The notes under the pieces were generated by a model, which was not told the origin of the DNA, made no database searches, and was given only the letters and a program-made list of their open reading frames with translations. The translations under genes were made by a program, and so were the position numbers. Positions 9,762-21,569 of a stretch of 64,000 nucleotides of DNA are shown one piece after another. Within the stretch, counting starts at the first letter, position 1, and each line of letters begins with the position of its first letter. Origin of the DNA: Polytrichum commune (lineage: Eukaryota; Streptophyta; Polytrichopsida; Polytrichales; Polytrichaceae); the NCBI GenBank assembly GCA_950295325.1, contig OX485805.1, forward strand, positions 28,381,501-28,445,500, given 5' to 3'.

Positions 9762-12369
9762 ATGGCCACGATCATGCGTCGCAATGCATTGCCGGCGGTC
9801 GCCATGATAATGGTGATGGTGATGATGATGATGAGTATTGGGATGGCGATGGCGGGGAGTGGTGAAAGGAATGTGTCGTCGTCCTGCTCTTCCTCCGTTG
9901 CGGATGGGGCCGGGGCCGTGGCGGGGAGGGCGGTAAAGGGGAGTGCGGAGTATTTGGAGCTGTTTGTGGAGGAGACATCGTGGTACAACGATTTGGTGTT
10001 GGGGCTATGGCTGCCCACCAGCGTACGCATGCATATGCCCCACATCCTGGAGACGTGGTTGCGTAACTACGTCGCGGGTATCATCGTCTACTTCGCCTCC
10101 GGTGGCCTCTGGTGCTTGTACATTTACAAGTGGAAAAAGGATTTCTTCTTTCCCGCAGGTTGGTTGGTTGCCTTATTTGTTTTTCCTTCATTTTTTTTTG
10201 TCAATGTCGCTTTTCAAATCCCGTCACTCATATGTAGGTCGACGGTTGCATGGATGGATCGAGCCACCGATTTTTTCGTTGCTTCGCCGTCGATTTCCGA
10301 TTTATTAGGGCTGGCGTCCCACGCAGGCAGAGAGAGAGAGAGAGAGAGCGCTATGTGGTTGGTTTTTTGCTGGAAGTCTTTTGAAAAGGAAGTCTAGCTT
10401 GGTATTATAAGCAGGGAATACCTTTGAACTCATTGCAAGCCGTCAGCTCGCGTCTATTGGATTGGATTGCCAAGGCATTTAGGTGTGCATAATGTGGTCT
10501 TGTTGTGGCCCTAGGTCGTGAGACTAAAACATTCCTATCCGCCTTCTCTGGAGAATCTCTACTTTAGAATCTGCAATAGGTCTTCTTGACATACAGGAGG
10601 AGATTAATGATGCTGCTCCTCTGTTGCAATACTTTTGGTTAGGAGGGAGGGAGAGAGAGAGAGGGTCTCAAAACTTAGATCGCATTACTTCCAGTGATTG
10701 TCCTTTTAGAATGGGGGGAGGGGGATGCAAAATGTGGAGGAATGGAAAGGTAAGTGAAGGCATGCATGTAAGGAAGACGATTGCCCCAAAATGACGCAGG
10801 TTTCATGTCTAAGAACTGGTGAGCTGTCAATTCAAGGTCTTTAGTTCAACATGAATTGACATGAGCGTTGGGGTCACGCTGAAATGTGGGGGGAGATTTG
10901 TTATCACTACCTGCCCAAGGAACTTCTTTCCACCAATTTTAACTCGTAATGCTTTCGTTCAGTGGTTGTTTCTCACTGTGGCATTGATCCACATGTACCA
11001 CTTTCTCCTCTCTGCTAATGCCTTAAACTGGCATTCATCATCTGGGGGTGTAAAGGCTAGCTCACGTCTGTGTTCAATAGTTTTTGGAAATTTCTATTTT
11101 GGCTAGTGAGAAAACTCAGCAACTTAGATTGCATATGAATTGCAGGTGGCATCCCATCCAAGGAGCCGATCATGCTGCAGATTTGGGTGACAATGAAGGC
11201 TATGCCAGTCTACACGGCACTACCCACGCTTTCGGAGTACATGATAGAGAAGGGATGGACAAAGTGTTTTGCAAGAGTTGACGAAGTTGGGTGGCCCACC
11301 TACTTGGCTTTGGTTATCAGCTACTTGGCACTTGTGGAGTTTGGAATCTACTGGATGCACCGAGAGCTTCATGATATCAAGCCACTATATAAGCTGTTGC
11401 ATGCTACACATCACATCTACAACAAGCAGAACACGCTCTCTCCTTTTGCAGGTACTTGCCTCCTCTTTCGTAGAAGAAAGTCTCGTCATAGAAGAAGCTC
11501 AACGCTGGGGAAAACTTAAATGGTCACCTGGGGGTTGTCCCTTGCATCTATCAACAAACCTTAGATCCATATATCAACAGAATCACGTCAAACTACAAGA
11601 TTGAGTCAATGCCTATCGAAACTAGGGTTTTAAGGTCTAAAAGGATGAAATGTGAGTTGAATCAATGTTGAATGAAAACTGAATATTGAATACTGTATTA
11701 CAGTGCTAAGTACTGAATCGGCACTGTAGAGATCTTAAACCCTGAAGGGTATGCAATGACACCAACTCAACATTAACTGGCCACTTGCATTTCAAGATGG
11801 AACGGCTGTCTGTATGTCATAATATGACCTATCAAGCTTTTGAGAAGTGTTAAGATCTTTGTCTTAGCTGCCTTCCACTACGTTGAGGCTTCCTTCTTAT
11901 GTAGTGTGCAGATATTGATGGTTGGATGCAGATTTCCCTCTTCACTTTAAGATGGATGATTGTGGAGTTTTGATACTGTTGTGATTTCTATGCTCACCTT
12001 CAGAATTTAAACAGGGGCTTTGATGGCAAGTAGATGCTTATGTTTTTTGTGGTGCACGCAGGTTTGGCATTCCACCCGCTGGATGGAATTTTACAGGCAT
12101 GCCCTCATGTGATTGTCTTGTTTCTGATGCCAATGCACTTTTTCACACACGAGATCTTACTATTCTGCGAAGGAATATGGACTACCAACATACACGATTG
12201 CATTGATGGGAATGTCTGGGGCATCATGGGAGCTGGGTTTCACACTATTCATCACACAACCTATCGACACAACTACGGCCATTACACGGTCTGTATGGAT
12301 TGGTTGTTTGGCACGCTGCGAGACCCATATGAGAGGAAAGCTGAAGCTGTCCATGTGAAGGATTCGTGA
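9762..12369 (+). CDS. STE1: sterol C-5(6) desaturase, three exons
   Basis: Predicted Delta7-sterol C5(6)-desaturase (STE1/DWF7/ERG3 family), a non-haem di-iron ER membrane enzyme that introduces the C5 double bond in phytosterol and brassinosteroid-precursor synthesis. Exons: 9762-10158, 11146-11451, 12062-12369. All introns are GT-AG and the phases agree, giving 336 residues. The fatty-acid-hydroxylase histidine boxes are present: HRELH (204-208), HATHH (218-222) and HTIHH (295-299). [16 protein letters not shown] and [11 protein letters not shown] match the plant enzyme closely. Hydrophobic stretches flank the boxes. The conserved core begins near residue 63 ([14 protein letters not shown]). 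The first 62 residues are an extension relative to the roughly 280-residue Arabidopsis protein, with a Met-rich hydrophobic run at 15-30 made by ATG/ATN repeats. The ATG at 9762 is the first in frame. Starts at Met28 or Met30 are possible alternatives. Confidence 0.93.
10325..10348 (+). repeat. (AG)n microsatellite in desaturase intron 1
   Basis: An uninterrupted AG dinucleotide run lies inside the first intron (10159-11145) of the desaturase gene. A second, shorter AG/GGGA-rich run lies at about 10641-10665. Confidence 0.85.
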
Positions 12370-13084
12370 TGTTTATCATGGTGGCTTCTGGTTGGAAATT
12401 GTTTTTGGTTCTTTTTATGATTCATGGATGTTCGGAGCTCTCTCTCTCTCCCCCCATGGAAGATGAAAGGGAAGTTGCCAGTGGCTCTCAGGATGTAATT
12501 TCACAATATCCTGTGGTTTTACAGAATCAGATCAAGTAGGCCATGAGTTGATTAGTTGGGTTAGAAGAGTGCAGTACAAACTTCTTCTGGACCGCCACTA
12601 GGAAATGACTGTTGTAGGCATTCTATTTTAAGTCACGCGGTGGTGTTCAGGCAAATGTACTATACCATTTTAAAAGAAGAATTCGTTAGTTCAAATTGAA
12701 AGTGAATAAAGAAGTTGCCTGGGCTATGTGCTAGCATAAACAAGTCCACTTGAGGTTATCGCTCACTAACTTTCAAATTTTATTAGTGTTGGGGAAATGG
12801 TTCCGGTTGCTCAACATGGTGTTATCCTGATCGATGTAAATGACATCGTTGTTGCACCAGCCCTTAACGGTCCCCCCTTCAACCAGCAATGCAGAATTCC
12901 ATAATGATGAGATATAAGAGCAGTATACTAGGATTTGAACATGTAATTTTTTTATAACCATTACGAGTCTAAGATTCACTACTTGGTCAGCTTGTGTAGC
13001 TTGTCTTGCATATGCTTTATATGTACTTTCTCCAGCTTGGCCTACTGTTTGATTTAGCAATGATGTTGCCTTTATTCTGGTAAA
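12370..13084. other. 3' flank of the desaturase gene
   Basis: This is probably 3' UTR and intergenic DNA. A (CT)n run lies at about 12438-12450. No clear polyadenylation signal stands out, and no other gene is recognised. Confidence 0.4.
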
Positions 13085-13370
13085 GTGAAGAATCAGACAT
13101 GTGGCCCAACCGTGGGCACTTCTGACTCCGCAGATAATTTTGGCCGTGGGATTGGATTGGAGATTGCCTTGTTCAGTCAGCGATTGTATGTCATGAACAT
13201 TGTCATTTCGAGTTTCAGGACTGAATTTGAGATGCAAAAGTTTTAAGAGGTTAAAGTCCTAAATGATCACATATGCCATCTCAATTACATTAACTATTGA
13301 ATGCAAAATGATCTCAACTTATAATTTGTGCACATAGTTCGATTTCAATGTAACACGAGTCTTTTTAGTA
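13085..13370 (+). repeat. dispersed repeat C, copy near the desaturase gene
   Basis: This roughly 300-bp unit is shared with 47395-47700, 49385-49700, 49735-50030 and 54717-55080, all in the same orientation. Common landmarks in order are 'gtggcccNa..gtgggcacttcNaactcc', 'caattgcgaatcatg..attgtcatttcaagtttcag', 'gagatgcaaaagttNtaagaggtcaaagt', 'aNgatcacat..gccNtcccaatt' and 'gagcacatagtNcaat'. It is non-coding. It looks like a family of short dispersed elements, but I could not identify a tRNA-like head or a target duplication. Confidence 0.6.
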
Positions 13371-13593
13371 TCCTCTCTAGTATCTTTTGGTTGTAGACTG
13401 CTTACTTGTAGAGGGTTATGATGACTAATAACTGGTTTCTCCTTGGATAAATGCAATCTCTTTGTGAAGTCCTAAGGTAAGGTGTTGTAAAACCAATATG
13501 CATTAAAACCACCCAACATAGATCTGTTCAGAAACTTGTGTAGAATTTGAAGTCTGAAGAGACTCCTAATCCCTTCGTTGAAAGTACAGAGAT

Positions 13594-14040
13594 ACACTTT
13601 AAACTCTGTAGTATCACACCTGTGGCAACCAAAGTGCACATGATATCACGGAGTTTTGTAGTGCTAACATGGATGTGTGATACTATAGAATTAGACATTA
13701 TGGAATAACACAAAGTGCAACATTTTATTGCTGTGGTGTGGTCCACTCCACTTGGCTTTCCCTGGTGATGTGGCATATGCATACACCAACATTCAGCAAG
13801 TGGCATTAAAAGACGAATAAGAAGGTGGCACTCCACATATTGACACATGCTGCAATGAGAGGGTGTGGGTTGACTTTCTTTGGTGATTTGCATTAACGAC
13901 AAAATTCATGATATAAGGGAGAGAAATGTGACAATAAGGAGTGAGATTTGAACTACGAACATCTGTTCCCTAGGGTTTCGGGATATTAGAAAGTGAGTGC
14001 CATTCTGGAGGTTGATATTACTGAGTTTAGGGTGTAATAA
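13594..14040 (+). repeat. dispersed repeat B, copy 2 (empty hAT site)
   Basis: This is the partner of 6439-7262 in the same orientation, but without the internal 349-bp insertion. Across the insertion point it reads continuously ('ccctagggtttcgggatattagaaagtgagtg'). It lies downstream of the desaturase gene and is non-coding. Confidence 0.7.
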
Positions 14041-15719
14041 GAAATGTCAGATCCTCCTAAAGTTACATTCTAGAGTTTACATCCTATAGTTTCAAGCGGC
14101 TCATTCTGGGCCTAAAGGGGTTGTAAAGAGGATTTAACCCTTAATTGTCCAACAGTGCGGTGTTTCATGTACCAAGATAATTGCCCGATCTAGGCAATCG
14201 GGCAAGCACATGGAGGTTGCCCCCAAGATTTCAAGATGATTTTAGCAAACAGATGCAATTTAGCTGCAATTTGTGAGTAATTTTTTTGAGAATCTTGAAG
14301 CGAGTTTGTTTGATAGATTCATCATTGTGAATGCTTCCATGTCAACTCTATAGTAACTCTAAAGTAACTCTATAGTTGTTAAGCAGCCACCTCACCGTCC
14401 TTGGTTGGGTGCCTATATTGAAGAAATACTACTCAAGTTTCCACCATCACAACATACTTCGAAGGAGAAAGCAATCAACACCAAGTCCGCAGACCTTGTA
14501 ATCACCAGAACCGCCCTTGCATACTCTCAGATCACTGGATGTCTGCATTAGTTCTCATGCGACAATTTACCATAAGCAGAGACTGCATGTAGCTGTTGCA
14601 TCTGTTGGGCATGCCACTCTTACAATCAATAATGACTGTCCAAAAATCACCTCGGAGAACCTGGAGTTCGCACTGACTGTAGAATTAATACACAGTAACC
14701 CACTCCATACATATGGAACCTATCATCACGCTGGAATAAGATCAAAGAGGTCAACGATCATGATGCACATAATAGACTGCACATGTTTCCAAGTGAAGTC
14801 CTCTTGTCATATATAAATATCTCAATGGAAAGTGCAAGGGACTGTAGAAGCTCTGTGCACAAAAGCTAAGGCAGAGTGACTACCAGCATGTAACAAACAT
14901 GTTGTAACTCCAGCCGATTTATTCTTCTTGGAGCCTACAACAAGCAGAAATTACACCAACTGTCAGCGGCATTGACTTGATCAAGACTTTTTAATCAAAA
15001 ACAGTGAGCATTGAAGAACTGAAAAAAAAATACACAAACCACATCCGAATAGAGTTCCACTGTCCTCAAGGGCATAATTTTAACACTTTAACCTTGACAC
15101 CAACTTTGTTAGTCCTTGAATTAATGGAGAAATCAACATGTCCAACTCAACACATAAGTGGCTTCTATGTACAAAGAAGTCTGTTTAATCAACATACACC
15201 AATTTGTCACGATGGTTGTTTACTTAAGCAAACAAGAAAGCTCACTAGTAGAAGATGTTTTTATCTGTGTAGCTGTGGGGATCCTGCTGAATTACTTTAC
15301 AGCATTATAACCACAGGTGCCACTTGGCATCCATATTTTTCAGGTCTAGCAAATTAAACTAATGACCACAAAAGCCTACGATTGGCATCCAGCTGAAAAC
15401 CTACCTCAGCTTTTGGGTCCTTGATACTGACCTGTTGCTGCACTGTTGCATTTCATTATCAAGCTGCTTTTATGAACCTTGAGTTCCTCTTGAAATGTTA
15501 TTGACCAATCTTCAATCTCAGTACCTACAGCTGAATGATCGGTTTGAGTCTCTTGGGGCTGCCCTCTGTAGCAGCAACATCTGATGATCACTACAAGCAA
15601 TGCACCTGCCCCGCCCTGTTCGGTGACTGTACCTCCACCTACTCCGTTGGTAGACCAGGCCCATATTTCCACAGAAGGAAATCTTGTGCTCCCTACATTG
15701 TTTGCCAATTACTCACTCT
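14041..15719. other. intergenic DNA and probable 3' UTR of AP-3 delta
   Basis: ORFs here of about 100 codons have no recognisable family. The part next to 15720 is downstream of the AP-3 delta stop codon on the minus strand and may be its 3' UTR. Confidence 0.4.
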
Positions 15720-18700
15720 TTATAAAAGAAAATCAGGTATTGGATTAGCATTATGATTAGTGGAAACAGGGCTTCTTGCAGGATGTCGACTATGCCGATG
15801 AGAGGACCCATGTTTATGTTTCTTCTTTTGCACCTTCTCGCTCAATTTGAAGGTGCCTTCATTATCATTTTCACTACTTGATCCATCCTTGATAACTAGG
15901 ATTTCATGCTTAGAGGGCCTGTGTTTGCTCCTGATATGCTCTTTTCCACCAGAATCTGATATTTGCCGATCGCCATCAGTATTGGCAACCCCTACTTTGT
16001 CAGCCACTGCAGAGCTGCTCTTCTCCTTCCCCTTTGCTGGGCGGTGGCCCCGTGACCTTCTTGATGAAGAAACACGAAGAGAAGTTTCCGCACCATCTGC
16101 AACACCATCTGCAACACGTGCCTTGTGTCCATCTGTAGAAAGTGCATCCCGGATTGCAGTGGCCATAAACTCATCTTTCAGGCCTTTCTTGCTCACAGGT
16201 GCTAAAACACCTGGTGGATCCTCCTCATCATCTAGAGTTACGACAACAGGACGGCGGGCCTTTGTTTGCCGAGGCTTAGTCCACTGCAAGGAGGAATTCT
16301 CATTTGGCTTAGATGCCTCTGCGGAGACAGGCAAGGCTGCTGGCTCTGATGCAACCTGAGGAGCTGGATAGTCTAGCAAACCTGAATCACTGCCCAGGTA
16401 ATAATTCTCATGGCGATGCCGGTGCTGTGCCAACAAGGCTGCACTCGAATCCACAACAGATGGATCTTCTTTACCTGGAGGTTGGAAGCCGAACTCGGCC
16501 TCCCATTCCCGATGTGTGCTGCTAGGTCTGGACTCATCAGTGTGCAAAAGCACCTCATCACTACCACCAACAGGGCCCAATGCATCAAGATTTTCTACTA
16601 TAGAGAGACCCTCGGGAACACCTACCCTGCTTTGTGCATGCACTGAGACTGGACCCAGTTCTATTGAAAACACATTACAAAGGGCAGCTGATGTCTCAAA
16701 GCCTTCGTGCAATTTGTCCACCTTCCCTGGATCCTCAAAGAGTTCCAGCAGACCAAGGACGTTACATGCCCTCTCTTGTACTTCCATGTCAACACTCTTG
16801 ACCAATGGAGCCACATTCTCTTTGATCAGTCTCACCACCACCTGCAGAGATCCTCCATTCTGTCCAGGTTGCACGGCATCCCCTTCTCCTCCATCGCCCT
16901 TTGCATCTGAGAAAAATTGATTCTGACAGGTGCTTGCAAATGATACAAAGACTTTTAAAACACCCTGAAGGTAGACTGCATGAATAGAAAAAGGTAGGAG
17001 TCGGGTGCGGGGTTGAAGAAGAGCCTCCAGAATTTCATATGGTCCAAAGGGTGCCAATTCAACATACTCTCCTACTATCCAAGCTGCTGCACAGAGTACA
17101 CCCTGCAAGGCAGGACGCCCTAATAGGGCAGGATCAACCAGCAGGCCTCGTGAAACTTTGACGACATCTATCCGCACTGATTCTACTCGAAGTGCAATAT
17201 CCACAAGCTGCCGCCCAACCTCCTCCCCATGTTCACAGTGTGGGATACGTGCTATGTCCGCCAAGACCGAGACATACCATGTGAAGTCCGAGACAAGCTC
17301 GTACCGAGAACGGCTACAGGTAGAAAGAATTGACGCCACCAATTCATTGCCAAAGTTTGGATCCGTTGATTGTGCATAATGTAGTAGAACCTGTAACAGA
17401 AGATTGGTCATGATATGAGAACTCATTCGCAAGTACTGGAGCCAATGGAGATAATAGAGACTACAACAAGAAGCCTTGGCAATGACGAGATTGATGTATT
17501 GGTCCACGTGAATTAATGAATAGAAACATAACTAGTCAGCAAGGCATATTCAACCATCAAGGCGCTTATAGAATGGATTTGATTTGGTATCTGGCCAAGA
17601 ATACCATGGGTGGAAACAAATTCAAATTTGGATCTTGACATATTGTTTTTATCTAACTGCAGGAATATTGCTAGGAAGTAGGTGGGCTAATCATGATTAA
17701 GTTGGGGTGGTCGATGGTTTTGGGATCATGTAGAAAATGCTTTTTTCATGCCTTGGGTATTGGCTAGTCTCTCTGCAAGGGCCTCATGAATGTTTCTGCA
17801 CCTGCAAATCTAACTGGAAGATTAACAATCTCAATAGCGCATTCACCAACAACATACAATTTGATTTAACTTCATACCTGCACCGTTTCCGCAACATTGC
17901 CTTCGGAAACCATTCCCGTAATTAGCACGAGTGCCCTCCTTTGTATGCTCGGGTCCCCATCGTTCAGGCACTTTACAATGACATCCTTACTTTCAACCAC
18001 AGCCCATGGATGACTATCCATCAATGCAGCAAGAGCTTTTAACCCAAGGTACTTCAGATTGGGGTCTCCTTGTCCCATAGATTCCCTCAGCTTTTCCACC
18101 GCTAGCTTCACTGCTCCCTCGTGATCCGTCAACCCAAGTGTTACTGTGCGAATGCATTCGAAGAGCAACGATTTTGCATGTGTCTTCCTCATGTGATCGC
18201 ACAACGGCCCGGCAATTTTCTTCCCTAATCGAGGTTCGAGGGGTGTCAAAGCCCCAAATATTTTCACCAGCTTGATCGATAACCAGTTATTGGTTGATTT
18301 TTCCAGCAGCCTGTAAAACTCCGGAGCGAGAGGGAGATAGGCTCGGGGGTCTTGCAGTGCCAATTCACAGAGAACGCTCACGGCTGCACACACCACCTGG
18401 GTGTCCACGTCATCCATCTTCTCCACCAGCCTCTTGAAGGCAACCCTGATTGCGTCGGGATACTTGACAAAAATCCGCAAGAGAACCAGAGTTGCCTTCT
18501 TGCGCAGGAAAGTCTTGCCACTTGCCATCAATGTGAAGACCTCCGAAGTGAGAGCAGCCGCGAGGTCTGGATTCAAAATCCTCGACAAGCACTCGATCGC
18601 CAAGCTCGTTTCGTATTCGTTCTTGCTCCCCATATCCTTCCTCAAGAGATTCGTTGTGAGCACCAAAACATCCGTCCCTTCGTGAAAGCTCTGCGATGCC

Positions 18701-18981
18701 GCAAGGTAGCCTACCTTCTTATGCGCGAATTTTGGCATCGTCATGATCTCCACTATGTGGAAGGACGCCCACGCCATGTCCGCACCACATGCCATCTGCA
18801 AATAGGTCAATTTCTGCAACGCAGTGACCTTCATCACCGGGTCTGTGGACTTCATTTCCTTGCGGACCTCCTCCAGTGCTTTGGCCAAGTAGCGCGACTC
18901 GCCAATCATTTGCAGCCGCAATCCTTTCACCAGGTCGTCCAGCGTTCTTTGGAACAGGGACTCCATCATCGCTGTCGCCAT
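15720..18981 (-). CDS. AP3D: AP-3 complex subunit delta, two exons
   Basis: Large delta chain of adaptor complex AP-3, which sorts cargo from the trans-Golgi/endosome toward the vacuole, including storage proteins in plants. Exons (minus): 18981-17878 and 17390-15720, with one GT-AG intron of 487 bp in phase 0. The product is 924 residues, against about 870 in Arabidopsis. The N-terminal half is an adaptin HEAT/ARM solenoid, beginning [14 protein letters not shown]. Blocks nearly identical to plant AP-3 delta include [39 protein letters not shown] and, in exon 2, [11 protein letters not shown] and [15 protein letters not shown]. The hinge and tail are low complexity, rich in Ser/Lys/His (KVQKKKHKH). 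The protein ends PIPDFLL, the C-terminus typical of plant delta chains. The frame is open upstream from a GTG at 19023, with a stop beyond it, so the ATG at 18981 is the start. There is no separate ear domain, as in plant homologues. Confidence 0.94.
17391..17877 (-). other. single intron of the AP-3 delta gene
   Basis: The donor reads CAG|GTATGA and the acceptor TCTGTTACAG|GTT on the minus strand. Removing it joins two phase-0 exons at a conserved position of the solenoid. Nothing unusual is seen inside. Confidence 0.88.
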
Positions 18982-19233
18982 GGCTGGCTTGCCCCTTCGC
19001 AACCCTAACTCCTCACCATTCACAAATCCGCACCCCTAACGCACATGCTCCCGTGCGATGCTCCCTGCCTTTACTTAATCTGTTTATTGCATCGTCTGTT
19101 GCAATTCCCCGAAGGAGACGAACCCCCCCACCCCTCCCGATCGATCGTCTACTTCTCCATTTCTTCCAATTTGCGAGTGCGTGGCAAGGCCCCGCCACAA
19201 GACAGCACCAAAGGGCGACATCGACAACGTTTC

Positions 19234-19258
19234 CTCTCTCTCTCTCTCTCTCTCTCTC
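19234..19258 (+). repeat. (TC)n microsatellite upstream of AP-3 delta
   Basis: A pure CT run lies about 250 bp upstream of the AP-3 delta start, on the minus strand a (GA)n tract. Pyrimidine/GA tracts are common in plant promoters and leaders. A regulatory role here is only possible. Confidence 0.85.
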
Positions 19259-19259
19259 A

Positions 19260-20185
19260 TGAAGAGTTTGTTCGAATTTACTAACTTAGCCCTAACTTCC
19301 CAAGCCCAATTTCCCCAAATGTGCCCAGAAAATGTGACCTCAATTTTAGCGACCATAGCTGAAGATCTAAAGCTTTTTTGACAAATCCAACCATGTAGAT
19401 GTTTGCAACTTAAAAGTGACTATTCACAGTCTAAATTTTAAATGTTGAAGTTATGTCATGTAGGAGATTATAATAGGAATGTCAATAGTGGTCTTGAGGG
19501 GCAATAATTTAGGAATTAAGTTTAGGGTTGGTTTTTTGATCAAACCTCCACCCGAATCATCCTCAAATGACAAATTGTTATCCTCGTTCACAAGAGGGGC
19601 AATCTTCCTACTCAAATTAGTTCACAAATCTTGATATTATTATTTTGTGATTTTGGGGGAAGCTTTGCAATTTGAGGCAGCAGTGCCACAAGTACGCACC
19701 TTCCACATGGATTTACACCCACCAACACATGTCCAACAAAAAATTTACAAGGGTAGATGTTTAGGATATGTTGCATTTGAGTGTCATGTAAATTTTCAGA
19801 TGAATCGGGAATCATTTGCACATATGGATCGACAAAGAACATGTTATGGATAAACTATAGAGGTGACAAAATGTCAAGCATGCTTTCGTGGAGTGGTTCT
19901 ATTGTAAACCAATTTAAAGCACACTCCCGTATTTGAATAAATCCAAAAATAACTAATTTGTTGAATCAAAATTATCCACGTGGCAAGACATAGCAAACCT
20001 GAACATGAACAAGAGGAGTAGTTGAAACAATCTAGAAACCATCCAAACTAGTGTCAAAGGGGTCAGAGCAAACTAGTCATTACCAGATTATTGAATTGTA
20101 TGTTTGATAGACATGTTCAAAGAGCAATTGATATGAATTTGGTTCAATATGTTCTTTTTGGGTACATATATAGGTGCACATATGA
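19260..20185. other. intergenic DNA, no gene seen
   Basis: No ORF with family support and no clear repeat were noticed in this stretch. Confidence 0.45.
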
Positions 20186-20345
20186 GATGTGAGATTTAGG
20201 GCTTAGGGTTTAGGCATGCCATTCTTGAGGTGGGTGTCATCGAGGGTGAAGGATATGTGGTTGCACGTGTAGGATGTGAGATTTAGGGTTGTAGGGTTTA
20301 GGTAAGATATTGATGAGGTGGGTGTCATTGAATGTGAAGGTACAC
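20186..20345 (+). repeat. short tandem duplication
   Basis: Two adjacent units share 'gatgtgagatttagggNt..gtagggtttaggNa', 'gaggtgggtgtcat' and 'gtgaagg'. The first spans about 20186-20260 and the second about 20274-20345. A GAG-triplet run follows at about 20350-20372. Confidence 0.6.
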
Positions 20346-20589
20346 AATGAGGAGGAGGAGGAGGAGGAGGGAGAGGAGACTTGATAAAGGAGGGAGGAGG
20401 GAGCATGGAAACCGATGGGGAGAATGAATCCACGGGGGTAGCAATAGAGGGTGGAGCTGTGGCTACAATCACGCTAGTAGCGGTGGATGGAGGAGGGATG
20501 GGTGTAGTTGTAGATAGCGTTGGATTTGTAGAAATAACAGCTGCAAAACTCCAAACTCCCACCACCAAGGTAAACTCAAACCTTTCTTA

Positions 20590-21281
20590 ATTCACTTATG
20601 GGGATGTATGATTGAAGGTTGGAGGCAATTTGCTTGAAGATGGTATGAATGGAACTTGAAGGTTGACTCAATATTGGCTTGAAGGTGGAGGTCATGGGTT
20701 GAGGGTTTAGGGGGATGGATTTGATCACCTTGCCCCACCAGCCCTTACACTCACATGGTGTAGAGAGAGGGTGACAAATGCCCACACAATTATTGGGAAG
20801 AAATCAATAAAAAAATCAATTAATTTTTTGTTCTTGATATTTTTGTCACATGTTTCTTCCACATTTTGCACTTGTTGATTTTGCTTGATTTCCTTTCAAC
20901 TTGCAATGTGTGGTTTGAGATGATTGATACGCATGCTTGAAGGTTGCGATGTGCTCATAGTTTGAGGTATGAGCTTGAATGTTGAGGTAATGAGCTTCAG
21001 AGTTGAGGTCATGGGTTGAGGGGGATGGATTTGACCACCTCCCTCCCCCCCCCCCCCCAAAAAAAAAAACCTACCCTTACACTCACATGATGCAGAGAAA
21101 GGGAAAAATATGCTCACAAAATTAGCAAAAAAATTAATCAAGAGGTGAACTCAACATTTTGGAAAATGAGTTTTGTTTTGAGAAAAGTTTATTATGAAAT
21201 TTTGAGCTTATTTCTTGATTTTTTTGGGTTAACTTTCACAATCTTTTGCACCTATTGATTTCTCTTGCTTGCTTGCTTGCT

Positions 21282-21315
<34 letters not shown>

Positions 21316-21560
21316 GTTTTTTTTTGTTTTTTTGTTTTTTTGTGTGTGTGTTTTTTGGGGGTATGTGTGGACTGCAAGGTTAGTATATGCTCAAATATTT
21401 GAGGTAATAAGTCTGAAGGTTTAGGTAATGAACTTGTAAAGATAAGGTATTAACTTGAAAGTTGAGGCATTGGCTTGAAAGGTGGGGTATCGGCTTGAAG
21501 GTTGATAGGAATGGATTTCATCACCTTCCCCATGCCTTCACTCCCACATGAAAAAAAAAA
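20590..21560 (+). repeat. three diverged tandem units of about 300-400 bp
   Basis: Each unit carries 'gcttgaaggttga' words, then 'ggtcatgggttgaggg..ggatggatttgaNcaccttNcccc', then 'ccttacactcacatg', then a T-rich tail with 'ttttgcacNtNttgatttNgcttg'. Units begin at about 20590, 20891 and 21360. The second contains a C13A11 tract at about 21047-21070. No protein is supported. Confidence 0.55.
21282..21316 (+). repeat. (TTG)n microsatellite
   Basis: This is an uninterrupted run of about 11 TTG/GTT triplets, directly preceded by a (CTTG)n run and followed by T-rich tracts. Confidence 0.9.
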
Positions 21561-21569
21561 AAAAAAAAA

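Noticed and set aside
9581-10045. Minus-strand ORFs rich in Gln, Ser and Pro opposite the desaturase exon 1
   Set aside because: They are the antisense of the (GTT)n leader and the coding exon. No family match exists, and the sense strand has the conserved protein.
18352-19008. 218-codon plus-strand ORF
   Set aside because: It is the shadow of AP-3 delta exon 1.
18982-19023. Upstream extension of AP-3 delta from a GTG codon
   Set aside because: The GTG is not a plausible plant start. The ATG at 18981 gives the family N-terminus, and a stop lies further upstream in frame.
21040-21072. C13A11 tract as another CTCGGGG-type transposon end
   Set aside because: No GAG next to the C tract, no partner G tract and no 8-bp duplication. 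It lies inside a tandem unit and looks like slippage.
20340-21320. CRISPR-like or regulatory array of regularly spaced repeats
   Set aside because: The units are long, diverged and contiguous, with no constant repeat and unique spacers. Microsatellites explain the short periodicity.
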